Shown here: positions 43,463 to 51,916 of the stretch, one piece after another | Layout of the letters: the number at the start of each line of letters is the position of its first letter | Numbering within the stretch: position 1 is the stretch's first letter | Source of the DNA: Phocaeicola sp. | GTDB taxonomy: Bacteria > Bacteroidota > Bacteroidia > Bacteroidales > Bacteroidaceae | Assembly (NCBI GenBank): GCA_029257865.1 | Contig: JARIAN010000099.1 | Location: 62,001-126,000 of the forward strand | DNA length: 64,000 bases | Direction of reading: 5' to 3' | Program-made: the position numbers and the translations under genes | The notes under the pieces: model-generated | Database searches by the model: none | What the model was told of the DNA's origin: nothing | Seen by the model: the letters and a program-made list of their open reading frames with translations, nothing else

Positions 43463-45253
43463 TTAATGTGATATATGGATAGGCTGGGTGGCATTTTCCA
43501 ACCATAATTGTTCTTCTTTTTCTAATAGATGAGCCAGCGAATTATATACATGGTCATGGTATTGGTTAAGCCATTCTACTTCTGTTTCAGTCAGCAGACT
43601 ATATTGTATGGCATCGGTATCTATCGGACAGAGTGTGAGTGGTTCGAATTGGTAGAATTTTCCGAACTCAGAATGTTGGTATTCAGTGACTAGCATAGTG
43701 TTTTCAATGCGGATGCCATATTGTTTTTCCTTGTATATACCTGGTTCGTTGGTGATAGTCATTCCGGGGAGTAAGGCAGTAGGTATGTGGTTCATCCGGA
43801 TTTGGTGAGGGCCTTCGTGAACACATAAGAAATGCCCTACGCCATGCCCTGTTCCATGTCCGTAATTAATACTGTTCTTCCACATGAATTGTCGGGCTAG
43901 AATATCAAGTTGTGTACCACAGGTTCCTTGAGGAAAAACTGCTTGTGAAAGTGCGATGAACCCTTTAAGCACAAGAGTGTAATCTTTTTTTTGCTCCTCA
44001 GTAAGAGGACCTAGTACAATAGTGCGAGTAATGTCTGTAGTCCCATCTAAATATTGCGCCCCACTGTCGAGCAGCAGTAAACCTTCAGCATGGAGGGTTG
44101 CTGCATTTTCTGTCGTGGCGGTGTAATGTACGATGGCTCCATTAGACTGATATCCTGCAATCGTTTCAAAACTGACTCCTTGGAAGTCTTTTTGTGCAGC
44201 GCGAAATTCGGTCAGTTTCTGATCAATGTTGTATTCGGTCAGTGTATTGGAAGCCACATTCTCTTTCAGCCATTTCAAGAAACGCACCATGGCTACTCCA
44301 TCTCTTTGCATGGCATGATGGAAGCCTTGGATTTCCACCTGGTTTTTTACCGCTTTCAGCAGACCGATAGGAGAGTTGATGCAGCGGATTTCGTGTCGGG
44401 AGGATGCGGCAGTGTAAAGAGTGTAGTTGGTAGATGGAGGAATGATGAGCGTATGAGGAGCAAGGTGTTTTATCTCATCTTCTATGTTGTAATAAGATTT
44501 TACCTTAATATGGCAGGCCGATAAATACTCCTTTATATTAGGTGTTAGCTTTTCTGGAAGTATATATAAGGTAGTTTGTCGGTCTGTGATGAGCAGGTAG
44601 CTGATGAATACAGGATTACATTTTACATCTGTTCCTCTTAGGTTCAGCATCCAGGCTATTTCATCTAGTTCTGAAATCAGGATACCTTCTGCTTGGTGCT
44701 GTGTTAGGAAAGCATGTATTTGTGCCAGCTTTTCTTGATAAGAAACTCCAGAATATTGAAGAGGAAGAAGAAGTAGCGGTGAATGGGGGAGTGCCGGACG
44801 GTCGGTCCAAATGTCAGTAAATGGGTCTTCTGTGCTGACCACCTGGATATTGTATTTGTTGAGTTCTAATTGCAAACCTTTTACGAAGTCTACGCTGTTC
44901 ACTTCCCCTTGTAGACCTATCCGGCTTTTTGCAGGAAGAACATTTCCTAACCATTGTGGGATGGAAGGGGTTTCAGGCAGCCTATCCTTGAAAAGTTTGA
45001 CTCCTGAACCATCCAGTTGCTTTTCGGCTTGCAGAAAATATCGGGAGTCTGTCCAAAGGCCGGCATCTGTCTGTGTAATAACTAAAGTGCCAGCAGAACC
45101 AGTAAATCCGGAAATCCATTTTCTGCTTTCCCAATGCGCCGGTACATATTCGCCGGAATGAGGGTCAGTACTAGGAATGATAAATGCTGAAATATGATGA
45201 GCCTGCATGAATGTGCGCAGCGCTTGAATCCTTTGAGGAATAGTTTGTTTCAT
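43463..45253 (-). CDS. Xaa-Pro aminopeptidase (aminopeptidase P), long form
   Basis: 596 residues, the long three-domain form: two creatinase-like N-terminal domains and a C-terminal pita-bread metallopeptidase. Metal ligands can be read in LLDSGAQYLDGTTDITRT (two Asp), GHGTGHGVGHFLCVHEGP (His), NEPGIYKEKQYGIRIENTMLV (Glu) and a late Glu. It removes N-terminal residues before proline. No signal peptide, so cytoplasmic. Minus-strand promoter at 45334-45362. Confidence 0.95.
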   Translation of the reverse strand: MKQTIPQRIQALRTFMQAHHISAFIIPSTDPHSGEYVPAHWESRKWISGFTGSAGTLVITQTDAGLWTDSRYFLQAEKQLDGSGVKLFKDRLPETPSIPQWLGNVLPAKSRIGLQGEVNSVDFVKGLQLELNKYNIQVVSTEDPFTDIWTDRPALPHSPLLLLPLQYSGVSYQEKLAQIHAFLTQHQAEGILISELDEIAWMLNLRGTDVKCNPVFISYLLITDRQTTLYILPEKLTPNIKEYLSACHIKVKSYYNIEDEIKHLAPHTLIIPPSTNYTLYTAASSRHEIRCINSPIGLLKAVKNQVEIQGFHHAMQRDGVAMVRFLKWLKENVASNTLTEYNIDQKLTEFRAAQKDFQGVSFETIAGYQSNGAIVHYTATTENAATLHAEGLLLLDSGAQYLDGTTDITRTIVLGPLTEEQKKDYTLVLKGFIALSQAVFPQGTCGTQLDILARQFMWKNSINYGHGTGHGVGHFLCVHEGPHQIRMNHIPTALLPGMTITNEPGIYKEKQYGIRIENTMLVTEYQHSEFGKFYQFEPLTLCPIDTDAIQYSLLTETEVEWLNQYHDHVYNSLAHLLEKEEQLWLENATQPIHISH

Positions 45254-45333
45254 GGCATTATGATATTTGTTTTTTTTATATAAGCGTTATCAATATGAGA
45301 ACGAGCGAATTGCATTTCTCTAACTGACTGATG

Positions 45334-45362
45334 CAAAGTTACTATTTCTATGAAAAAATCAA
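45334..45362 (-). promoter_or_regulatory. Promoter of the aminopeptidase P gene (minus strand)
   Basis: On the minus strand TAACTTTG (45341-45334) with TTG 18 bases upstream (45362-45360). It diverges from the rpsU promoter next to it. Confidence 0.6.
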
Positions 45363-45380
45363 TAAAATATGGTGGAAAGT

Positions 45381-45411
45381 TTTGTGAATAAAGAAAGTAT
45401 GTGTAATTTTG
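45381..45411 (+). promoter_or_regulatory. Promoter of rpsU
   Basis: TTTG at 45381-45384, exactly 19 bases, then TAATTTTG at 45404-45411; 56 bases before the ATG. One of the best promoter matches in the window. Confidence 0.75.
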
Positions 45412-45467
45412 CACCACATTTCGACTATAGAAATATTTAATAACAACATACTTAATTAATAAATAAC

Positions 45468-45659
45468 ATGATTGTAGTACCAGTAAAAGAAGGCGAAAAC
45501 ATTGAAAAAGCGCTGAAAAAATTCAAAAGAAAATTTGAAAAAACAGGTGTTGTAAAAGAATTGAGAAGCAGACAGCAGTTTGATAAGCCATCTGTTTTGA
45601 AAAGACTGAAAATGGAACGTGCCGTATACGTTCAGAAATTGCAGCAGGTAGAAGAATAA
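45468..45659 (+). CDS. rpsU: 30S ribosomal protein bS21
   Basis: 63 residues, very basic, with the bS21 pattern VPVKEGENIEKALKKFKRKFEKTG. In Bacteroidetes bS21 is reported to help hide the anti-Shine-Dalgarno end of 16S rRNA, explaining why most mRNAs lack the site. Its own leader here, AACATACTTAATTAATAAAT, has no such site. The genes for a tyrosine recombinase and HPF follow on the same strand. Confidence 0.96.
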   Translation: MIVVPVKEGENIEKALKKFKRKFEKTGVVKELRSRQQFDKPSVLKRLKMERAVYVQKLQQVEE

Positions 45660-45728
45660 TAAAATCTGCAGAATTTCTTTGAATTATTGAATTCTTTTTC
45701 ATATATTCGTTGCTGAATATAAAAGGCG

Positions 45729-46619
45729 ATGTTTCTTATGTTGAGAGAATCTTTTTTGAAATACCTTCAATACGAAAAGAATTATTCGTATAAGACAATA
45801 GTTAGCTACGGAACGGATCTTGAGAAGTTTGAGGAGTATTTTAAGGGGGTGGATGAAGCCTTGGATTATAAGACGGTAGACGCTGATGTGATGCGCGGAT
45901 GGGTCTTGTCTTTGATGGATGCCGGATATACGGCTTCGTCGGTTAATCGGAAGCTGAGTTCGCTCCGTGCTTTTTACCGCTATCTGCTGAGAAAAGAAAT
46001 CGTAGAGGCGGATCCTGTGGGGAAAGTGCAGGGCCCTAAAAAGAAGAAAGTCTTACCTGTTTTTGTGAAGGAAGCGGATATGAATCGCTTGTTGGATGAA
46101 ACGGATTTTGGAAATACTTTTGAGGGAATGAGAGATCGTTTGATTCTAGAAGTCTTTTATACGACTGGAATGCGACTTTCAGAACTGTTGAATCTGCGGG
46201 ATAGGGATGTGGATTTTTCCGCATCGCTGATAAAAGTGACAGGAAAGAGGAATAAACAACGTTTGATACCGTTCGGAAAAGAGCTGGAAGAAGATATGAA
46301 GGCTTATCTGGCGGTGAGGGAAGATTGCTGTCCGTCGGCGGTTGCCGCATTCTTTGTTCGTAAGGACGGGAGGGTGATGACTCCGAAGATGGTTTACCTT
46401 TTAGTGAAGCGAAATCTTGCGAAGGTCGTAACGCTGAAAAAGCGAAGTCCGCATGTTTTGCGCCACTCCTTTGCAACCTCTATGCTGAATCATGATGCGG
46501 GGCTTGGGGCGGTGAAAGAATTGTTAGGGCACGAGAGCTTGACAACGACAGAGATTTATACTCATACGACTTTTGAAGAATTGAAAAAAGTTTATGAACA
46601 AGCTCATCCTAGAGCGTAA
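45729..46619 (+). CDS. Tyrosine recombinase, XerC/XerD type
   Basis: 296 residues from the ATG at 45729; a second ATG at 45738 (MLRESFLKYLQYEKNYS) may be the true start. An N-terminal SAM-like core-binding domain (to about 110) and a catalytic domain with Arg in TTGMRLSEL, Lys in TGKRNKQR, HVLRHSFATSML, LLGHESL and the tyrosine in TEIYTHT. These are the residues for dif-site chromosome-dimer resolution. Although tRNA genes are nearby, its length, motifs and setting between rpsU and hpf point to a housekeeping Xer rather than an element integrase. Confidence 0.92.
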   Translation: MFLMLRESFLKYLQYEKNYSYKTIVSYGTDLEKFEEYFKGVDEALDYKTVDADVMRGWVLSLMDAGYTASSVNRKLSSLRAFYRYLLRKEIVEADPVGKVQGPKKKKVLPVFVKEADMNRLLDETDFGNTFEGMRDRLILEVFYTTGMRLSELLNLRDRDVDFSASLIKVTGKRNKQRLIPFGKELEEDMKAYLAVREDCCPSAVAAFFVRKDGRVMTPKMVYLLVKRNLAKVVTLKKRSPHVLRHSFATSMLNHDAGLGAVKELLGHESLTTTEIYTHTTFEELKKVYEQAHPRA

Positions 46620-46623
46620 AGAA

Positions 46624-46631
46624 AAGGAGGT
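46624..46631 (+). promoter_or_regulatory. Near-perfect Shine-Dalgarno site of hpf
   Basis: AAGGAGGT, an 8-base match to the usual 16S anti-Shine-Dalgarno, ends 4 bases before the hpf ATG at 46636. Most starts in this window have no such site. It fixes the start of hpf. Confidence 0.85.
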
Positions 46632-46635
46632 ATTT

Positions 46636-46935
46636 ATGGAAGTAAGAATTCAATCAATTCATTTCGATGCATCAGAAAAGCTGGTGGAATTTATCCAAAA
46701 GAAAGCTGAAAAGCTCGAGAAGTTTTGCGATAATATAAAGAAAGTAGAGGTGTCTTTGAAAGTTGTAAAACCTGAAACAGCAATGAATAAGGAAGCTGGA
46801 GTGCATGTAATGGCGCTTAATACAGAGTTTTACGCTGAAAAAACGAGTGATACATTCGAAGAGTCTGTAGACGTATGCATGGAAGCATTGTCTAAGCAAT
46901 TGCTGAAAGCAAAGGAAAAACAGCAAGGTAAATAA
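46636..46935 (+). CDS. hpf: Ribosome hibernation-promoting factor, short form
   Basis: 99 residues from the ATG at 46636, chosen because AAGGAGGT precedes it; an in-frame ATG at 46594 lies inside the recombinase gene. The short HPF/YfiA fold is readable: IQSIHFDASEKLVEFIQKK, KVEVSLKV, HVMALNTEFYAEKTSDTFEESVDVCMEALSKQL. It binds the 30S decoding region and stalls or stores ribosomes in stationary phase. The missing C-terminal dimerisation domain makes this the short type. It shares the operon with rpsU and the Xer recombinase. Confidence 0.95.
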   Translation: MEVRIQSIHFDASEKLVEFIQKKAEKLEKFCDNIKKVEVSLKVVKPETAMNKEAGVHVMALNTEFYAEKTSDTFEESVDVCMEALSKQLLKAKEKQQGK

Positions 46936-46937
46936 AA

Positions 46938-46966
46938 AAAATCACATAAAAGTTTTGTGATTTAAA
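46938..46966 (+). terminator. Weak terminator-like hairpin after hpf
   Basis: AAATCAC pairs with GTGATTT around an A/T-rich loop, followed by A-rich sequence without a long T run. It overlaps the -33 box of the tRNA promoter. Confidence 0.4.
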
Positions 46967-46983
46967 AAATATATCTAACTTTG
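46954..46983 (+). promoter_or_regulatory. Promoter of the tRNA-tuf operon
   Basis: TTTG at 46954-46957, 18 bases, TAACTTTG at 46976-46983, 45 bases before the first tRNA. Confidence 0.7.
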
Positions 46984-47028
46984 CAGCCGCTAAGTTGCTG
47001 AAACAAATGCAGCTGCAAAGTAGATTTT

Positions 47029-47102
47029 GCCTCTTTAGCTCAGTTGGCCAGAGCACGTGATTTGTAATCTCGGGGTCGTTGGTTCGAATCCGACAAGAGG
47101 CT
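47029..47102 (+). tRNA. tRNA-Thr (anticodon TGT)
   Basis: 74 nt; acceptor GCCTCTT/AAGAGGC, loop TTTGTAA gives anticodon TGT (47063-47065), T arm GTTGG TTCGAAT CCGAC. The anticodon stem has one T-T mismatch. First of four tRNAs before tuf. Confidence 0.95.
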
Positions 47103-47123
47103 CAAAAGAAACTTTGAATAGTT

Positions 47124-47206
47124 GGGCAAATACCAGAGTGGCCAAATGGGGCAGACTGTAAATCTGCTGGCTTACGCCTTCGGTGGTTCGAATCCATCTT
47201 TGCCCA
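47124..47206 (+). tRNA. tRNA-Tyr (anticodon GTA)
   Basis: 83 nt with a long variable arm (class II). Acceptor GGGCAAA/TTTGCCC; anticodon stem GCAGA/TCTGC with loop CTGTAAA, anticodon GTA. Confidence 0.96.
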
Positions 47207-47212
47207 CAAATT

Positions 47213-47285
47213 GCGGAAGTAGCTCAGTTGATAGAGCATTAGCCTTCCAAGCTGAGGGTCGCGGGTTTGAGCCCCGTCTTCCGCT
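47213..47285 (+). tRNA. tRNA-Gly (anticodon TCC)
   Basis: 73 nt; acceptor GCGGAAG/CTTCCGC, anticodon stem TTAGC/GCTGA with loop CTTCCAA, anticodon TCC. Confidence 0.96.
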
Positions 47286-47298
47286 CTTTTCTTCTTAT

Positions 47299-47370
<72 letters not shown>

Positions 47371-47421
47371 CGAGTTCTTAGAAAAGCTGATTATTAATCA
47401 AAATAAATAACAAGTAAAGCT

Positions 47422-48606
47422 ATGGCTAAAGAGAAATTTGAACGTTCAAAACCGCACGTTAACATTGGTACTATTGGTCACGTTGACCACGGTAAAACCA
47501 CTTTGACAGCTGCTATCACAACAGTTTTGGCAAAAAAAGGTCTTTCTGAAATGCGTTCATTCGATACTATCGATAACGCTCCTGAAGAAAAAGAAAGAGG
47601 TATCACAATTAACACTTCTCACGTAGAGTATGAAACTGCTAACCGTCACTATGCTCACGTAGACTGTCCGGGACACGCTGACTACGTAAAGAACATGGTT
47701 ACTGGTGCTGCTCAGATGGACGGTGCTATCATCGTTTGTGCTGCAACTGATGGTCCTATGCCTCAGACTCGTGAACATATCCTTTTGGCTCGTCAGGTAA
47801 ACGTACCTAGATTGGTTGTTTTCTTGAACAAGTGTGATATGGTTGACGATGAAGAAATGTTGGAATTGGTAGAAATGGAAATGCGTGAATTGCTTTCATT
47901 CTACGATTTCGATGGCGACAATACTCCTATCATCCGCGGTTCTGCACTTGGTGCATTGAATGGTGTTCCTGAATGGGAAGAAAAAGTAATGGAATTGATG
48001 GACGCTGTTGACAACTGGATTCCACTGCCTCCACGTGATATCGATAAACCATTCTTGATGCCTGTTGAAGACGTATTCTCAATCACTGGTCGTGGTACTG
48101 TAGCTACAGGTCGTATCGAAGCTGGTATCATCAAAGTTGGTGACGAAGTTGAAATCTTGGGTCTTGGTGAAGATAAGAAATCAGTTGTAACTGGTGTTGA
48201 AATGTTCCGCAAATTGTTGGATCAGGGTGAAGCTGGTGACAACGTAGGTTTGTTGCTTCGTGGTATCGATAAGAATGAAATCAAACGTGGTATGATTCTT
48301 TGTCACCCAGGACAGGTTAAGGCTCACTCTAAATTCAAAGCTGAGGTTTATATCCTGAAGAAAGAAGAAGGTGGTCGTCACACTCCATTCCACAACAAAT
48401 ACCGTCCTCAGTTCTACTTGCGTACTATGGACTGTACTGGTGAAATCTCATTGCCAGAAGGTGTTGATATGGTAATGCCAGGTGATAACGTAACTATCAA
48501 TGTTGAATTGATATACCCAGTTGCTTTGAACGTAGGTTTGCGTTTCGCTATCCGCGAAGGTGGACGTACAGTAGGTGCTGGTCAGATTACTGAACTTCTT
48601 GGCTAA
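47422..48606 (+). CDS. tuf: Elongation factor Tu
   Basis: 394 residues. GTPase motifs [18 protein letters not shown] and NKCDMVDD, then the beta-barrel domains ending in [10 protein letters not shown]. It carries aminoacyl-tRNA to the ribosome. Gene order tRNAs-tuf-tRNA-Trp-secE-nusG-rplKAJL-rpoBC is the classical bacterial one. A hairpin after it probably reduces read-through. Confidence 0.99.
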   Translation: MAKEKFERSKPHVNIGTIGHVDHGKTTLTAAITTVLAKKGLSEMRSFDTIDNAPEEKERGITINTSHVEYETANRHYAHVDCPGHADYVKNMVTGAAQMDGAIIVCAATDGPMPQTREHILLARQVNVPRLVVFLNKCDMVDDEEMLELVEMEMRELLSFYDFDGDNTPIIRGSALGALNGVPEWEEKVMELMDAVDNWIPLPPRDIDKPFLMPVEDVFSITGRGTVATGRIEAGIIKVGDEVEILGLGEDKKSVVTGVEMFRKLLDQGEAGDNVGLLLRGIDKNEIKRGMILCHPGQVKAHSKFKAEVYILKKEEGGRHTPFHNKYRPQFYLRTMDCTGEISLPEGVDMVMPGDNVTINVELIYPVALNVGLRFAIREGGRTVGAGQITELLG

Positions 48607-48624
48607 TTAACGCTATAAGATAAT

Positions 48625-48657
48625 ATAGTTCCCGGATTTCGGTTCGGGAACTATTTT
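48625..48657 (+). terminator. Hairpin between tuf and tRNA-Trp
   Basis: ATAGTTCCCG pairs with CGGGAACTAT, followed by five T. It ends just before tRNA-Trp and may be a partial terminator or processing site. Confidence 0.75.
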
Positions 48658-48658
48658 T

Positions 48659-48731
48659 ACGGGAATAGCTCAGTTGGTAGAGCATCGGTCTCCAAAACCG
48701 AGTGTCGGGAGTTCGAGCCTCTCTTCCCGTG
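48659..48731 (+). tRNA. tRNA-Trp (anticodon CCA)
   Basis: 73 nt; acceptor ACGGGAA/TTCCCGT, anticodon stem TCGGT/ACCGA with loop CTCCAAA, anticodon CCA. Only 10 bases separate it from secE. Confidence 0.95.
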
Positions 48732-48741
48732 CTAATACTGA

Positions 48742-48942
48742 ATGAATATGTTTAAAAAGATAACGAATTATTGTAAAGAATCTTATGACGAACTAGTCCA
48801 TAAAGTATCTTGGCCTACTCGTTCAGAACTTTCGAGCAGTGCGATGGTCGTTTTATTAGCTTCCCTTCTCATTGCACTCGTAGTTTGGGCTATGGATTCT
48901 GCATTCCAATTTATAATGGAAGGAGTTATCTATCCGCACTAA
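48742..48942 (+). CDS. secE: Preprotein translocase subunit SecE
   Basis: 66 residues, the short single-helix form: a cytosolic amphipathic part with YDELVHKVSWPTRSEL and one membrane helix (about 33-57). It stabilises SecY in the SecYEG channel. Followed by nusG after 12 bases, the usual pair. Confidence 0.96.
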   Translation: MNMFKKITNYCKESYDELVHKVSWPTRSELSSSAMVVLLASLLIALVVWAMDSAFQFIMEGVIYPH

Positions 48943-48954
48943 TAAAAGAATAAG

Positions 48955-49497
48955 ATGTCTGAGATTGAAAAAAAATGGTACGTACTACGTGCTGTAAGTG
49001 GTAAAGAAACTAAGGTAAGAGAATATATTGAAGCAGAAATGCGCAATACTGATCTTGGTGAATATGTATCTCAGGTATTGATTCCTACCGAAAAGATTTA
49101 TCAGGTTCGCAATGGTAAGAAAATTGTGAAAGAAAGAAGTTATCTTCCTGGATATGTCTTGATAGAAGCTGCATTGGTTGGTGAGGTTGCTCATCATTTG
49201 AGAAACATTACTAATGTAATCGGTTTTCTAGGAGGTCAGGAACATCCGGTGCCTTTGAGACAATCAGAGGTTAACCGAATCTTGGGTACGGTAGATGAAC
49301 TGCAGGAAACAACTGAGGACTTAAATGTTCCTTATGCTGTAGGAGAAACTGTGAAAGTAGCAGTTGGACCGTTCAGCGGATTCAGTGGTCTCATTGAAGA
49401 AGTTAGCGCGGAAAAACGTAAGCTGAAAGTAATGGTCAAAATATTCGGGCGTAAAACACCGCTTGAATTAGGCTTTATGGATGTGGAAAAAGAGTAA
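48955..49497 (+). CDS. nusG: Transcription antitermination factor NusG
   Basis: 180 residues. NGN domain with WYVLRAVSGKETKVREYIE and SYLPGYVLIEA, and a C-terminal KOW domain with VAVGPFSGFSGLIEEVSAEKRKLKVMVKIFGR. It binds RNA polymerase and couples it to Rho or the ribosome. Length is normal. Confidence 0.97.
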   Translation: MSEIEKKWYVLRAVSGKETKVREYIEAEMRNTDLGEYVSQVLIPTEKIYQVRNGKKIVKERSYLPGYVLIEAALVGEVAHHLRNITNVIGFLGGQEHPVPLRQSEVNRILGTVDELQETTEDLNVPYAVGETVKVAVGPFSGFSGLIEEVSAEKRKLKVMVKIFGRKTPLELGFMDVEKE

Positions 49498-49557
49498 TGC
49501 ATTCTGTTACGTGTGTTATTCAATTCGTTAATCAATTATATTAAAAAGTAAAAGAAA

Positions 49558-50001
49558 ATGGCTAAAGAAGTTGCTGGACTAATCAAATTACAGATTAAAG
49601 GAGGCGCTGCAAATCCTGCACCACCCGTTGGACCTGCTTTGGGTTCTAAGGGTATTAATATCATGGAATTTTGCAAGCAATTCAATGCCAGAACCCAGGA
49701 CAAGGCAGGTAAGGTATTACCTGTAATCATTACCTACTACACTGACAAATCTTTTGATTTTGTCATCAAAACTCCTCCAGTAGCAATTCAGTTGCTAGAG
49801 GCAGCCAAGATTAAGAGTGGATCAGCTGAACCTAATCGTAAGAAAGTTGCAGAACTGACTTGGGATCAGATTCGTACTATCGCTCAAGATAAATTGGTTG
49901 ACTTGAACTGTTTTACTGTTGAAGCTGCTATGACAATGGTTGCTGGTACAGCACGTAGTATGGGTATCGCTGTTAAAGGTGAATTCCCGGGTAATAACTA
50001 A
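49558..50001 (+). CDS. rplK: 50S ribosomal protein uL11
   Basis: 147 residues with [24 protein letters not shown] and a C-terminal rRNA-binding domain ending in [11 protein letters not shown]. Part of the GTPase-associated centre. Sits 16 bases before rplA. Confidence 0.98.
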   Translation: MAKEVAGLIKLQIKGGAANPAPPVGPALGSKGINIMEFCKQFNARTQDKAGKVLPVIITYYTDKSFDFVIKTPPVAIQLLEAAKIKSGSAEPNRKKVAELTWDQIRTIAQDKLVDLNCFTVEAAMTMVAGTARSMGIAVKGEFPGNN

Positions 50002-50017
50002 TTAACTTCAATCAATA

Positions 50018-50716
50018 ATGGGTAAACTGACAAAAAATCAAAAGTTAGCTGCAGAAAAAATTGAAGCAGGAAAGGCATACACTCTGAAAGAAGCTGCACA
50101 GTTGGTAAAAGATATTACTTTTACTAAATTTGATGCTTCTTTGGATATTGACGTACGTTTGGGCGTTGACCCACGTAAAGCAAACCAGATGGTAAGAGGT
50201 GTTGTTTCTTTGCCTCACGGTACAGGAAAGCAAGTACGAGTGCTTGTGTTGTGTACTCCTGATGCAGAGGCTGCTGCTAAGGAAGCTGGCGCTGACTATG
50301 TTGGTCTTGATGAATATATTGAAAAGATCAAAGGTGGATGGACTGATATTGATGTAATCATCACTATGCCGTCTATCATGGGTAAGATTGGTGCTCTGGG
50401 TCGTGTTCTCGGTCCTAGAGGTTTGATGCCAAACCCAAAGAGTGGTACTGTCACAATGGACGTTGCAAAAGCTGTTAAGGAAGTTAAACAAGGTAAGATT
50501 GACTTTAAGGTTGACAAGAGCGGTATCGTTCATACTTCAATTGGTAAAGTATCATTTACTGCTGACCAGATTCGTGATAATGCAAAAGAATTTATCGCTA
50601 CAATCATTAAGCTGAAACCAACTACAGCTAAAGGTACTTATATTAAGAGTATTTATCTTTCAAGTACTATGAGTAAGGGTATTAAAATTGACCCTAAATC
50701 AGTAGAGGAAATCTAA
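50018..50716 (+). CDS. rplA: 50S ribosomal protein uL1
   Basis: 232 residues, full length, with [22 protein letters not shown] and [18 protein letters not shown]. It forms the L1 stalk. In many bacteria it represses its own operon by binding the rplK leader; I did not identify the site. Confidence 0.98.
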   Translation: MGKLTKNQKLAAEKIEAGKAYTLKEAAQLVKDITFTKFDASLDIDVRLGVDPRKANQMVRGVVSLPHGTGKQVRVLVLCTPDAEAAAKEAGADYVGLDEYIEKIKGGWTDIDVIITMPSIMGKIGALGRVLGPRGLMPNPKSGTVTMDVAKAVKEVKQGKIDFKVDKSGIVHTSIGKVSFTADQIRDNAKEFIATIIKLKPTTAKGTYIKSIYLSSTMSKGIKIDPKSVEEI

Positions 50717-50721
50717 AAATT

Positions 50722-50727
50722 AGGAGG
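50722..50727 (+). promoter_or_regulatory. Shine-Dalgarno site of rplJ
   Basis: AGGAGG ends 5 bases before the rplJ ATG. Strong sites like this are rare in this window. Confidence 0.7.
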
Positions 50728-50732
50728 AAATC

Positions 50733-51248
50733 ATGAGAAAGGAAGATAAAAGCGTAATTATAGGTCAATTAGCAGATACAGTAAAAGAATACGGACATTT
50801 CTACTTGGTAGATACAACAGCTATGGATGCTGCTGCTACTAGCGAGTTACGTAGAAAATGTTTCAAGGCTGGTATCAAGTTAGTAGTAGTGAAGAATTCA
50901 TTGCTTCACAAAGCTCTTTTGAGCATGGACGTTGATTATTCACCATTATTCGACTCTTTAAAGGGTACAACTTCTATCATGTTTTCAGAAGTTGCTAACG
51001 CACCTGCTAAATTGTTGAAGGAATACAAGACAGAGGTTCCTGCTTTGAAAGCAGCATATGCTGAAGAAGGATTCTATGTTGGTGCTGATCAGCTCGAAGC
51101 TCTCGCAACAATCAAGAGCAAGAACGAAGTTATCGCAGACATCATTGCATTGTTGCAATCTCCTGCGAAGAACGTTATCTCAGCTCTTCAATCTGGTGGA
51201 AACACCATTCATGGTGTTCTTAAGACTTTGGGTGAACGCGCTGAATAA
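50733..51248 (+). CDS. rplJ: 50S ribosomal protein uL10
   Basis: 171 residues with EYGHFYLVDTTAMDAAATSELRRKC at the N-terminal rRNA-binding part and a C-terminal helix that would hold L7/L12 dimers. It has a clear AGGAGG before its ATG. rplL follows after 84 bases. Confidence 0.97.
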   Translation: MRKEDKSVIIGQLADTVKEYGHFYLVDTTAMDAAATSELRRKCFKAGIKLVVVKNSLLHKALLSMDVDYSPLFDSLKGTTSIMFSEVANAPAKLLKEYKTEVPALKAAYAEEGFYVGADQLEALATIKSKNEVIADIIALLQSPAKNVISALQSGGNTIHGVLKTLGERAE

Positions 51249-51332
51249 TTTGTGTATCGCGTCACAAATATTAAGAACTAAAAAAAACTTTAATAAATTA
51301 ATTAGTATTTAAACAATTAAATTCATACAAAA

Positions 51333-51710
51333 ATGGCAGATTTGAAAGCTTTTGCAGAACAATTGGTTAACTTGACAGTAAAAGAAGTTAATGAACTTGC
51401 AACTATCCTTAAAGAAGAATATGGTATTGAACCAGCAGCTGCAGCTGTAGCTGTAGCTGCTGGTCCTGCTGCTGCTGGTGCAGCTGCTGCTGAAGAAAAA
51501 ACATCTTTCGATGTAGTTTTGAAGAGCGCAGGTGCTGCTAAATTGCAGGTAGTTAAAGCCGTTAAAGAAGCTTGTGGTCTTGGCTTGAAAGAAGCTAAAG
51601 ACATGGTTGACGGTGCTCCTAGCGTAGTAAAAGAAGGTTTGGCTAAAGACGAAGCTGAATCTTTGAAGAAAGTTTTGGAAGAAGCTGGAGCTGAAGTAGA
51701 ACTTAAATAA
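51333..51710 (+). CDS. rplL: 50S ribosomal protein bL12 (L7/L12)
   Basis: 125 residues: N-terminal dimerisation helix pair, an Ala-rich hinge (about 33-55) and the C-terminal domain with [24 protein letters not shown]. It recruits elongation factors. A hairpin with T run follows, before rpoB. Confidence 0.98.
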   Translation: MADLKAFAEQLVNLTVKEVNELATILKEEYGIEPAAAAVAVAAGPAAAGAAAAEEKTSFDVVLKSAGAAKLQVVKAVKEACGLGLKEAKDMVDGAPSVVKEGLAKDEAESLKKVLEEAGAEVELK

Positions 51711-51739
51711 GATTTTCTATCCTGTAAATCAGGTAGTTC

Positions 51740-51777
51740 GGTTAAGAGTCCTCTTTATGAGGATTCTTAACCTTTTT
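51740..51777 (+). terminator. Attenuator-like hairpin between rplL and rpoB
   Basis: GGTTAAGAGTCCTC (51740-51753) pairs with GAGGATTCTTAACC (51759-51772), one mismatch, and is followed by five T. It could lower transcription into rpoBC relative to the ribosomal genes, as known for this junction in other bacteria. Confidence 0.8.
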
Positions 51778-51916
51778 GCGTCTATATTAAGTTGCAAGGT
51801 TTCAGGTACGAGTTGGCAAGGGTTCTTCATGCCTGTCATGATTCTCTTTAGATAAAAAAGACCTTGTTTCTCGTCAACTTGTTATCTCTTTCCTAAAAAT
51901 AATAAAACTCATACAG

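Noticed and set aside
51430-51500. Low-complexity Ala-rich stretch as a repeat expansion
   Set aside because: It is the normal flexible hinge of L7/L12.
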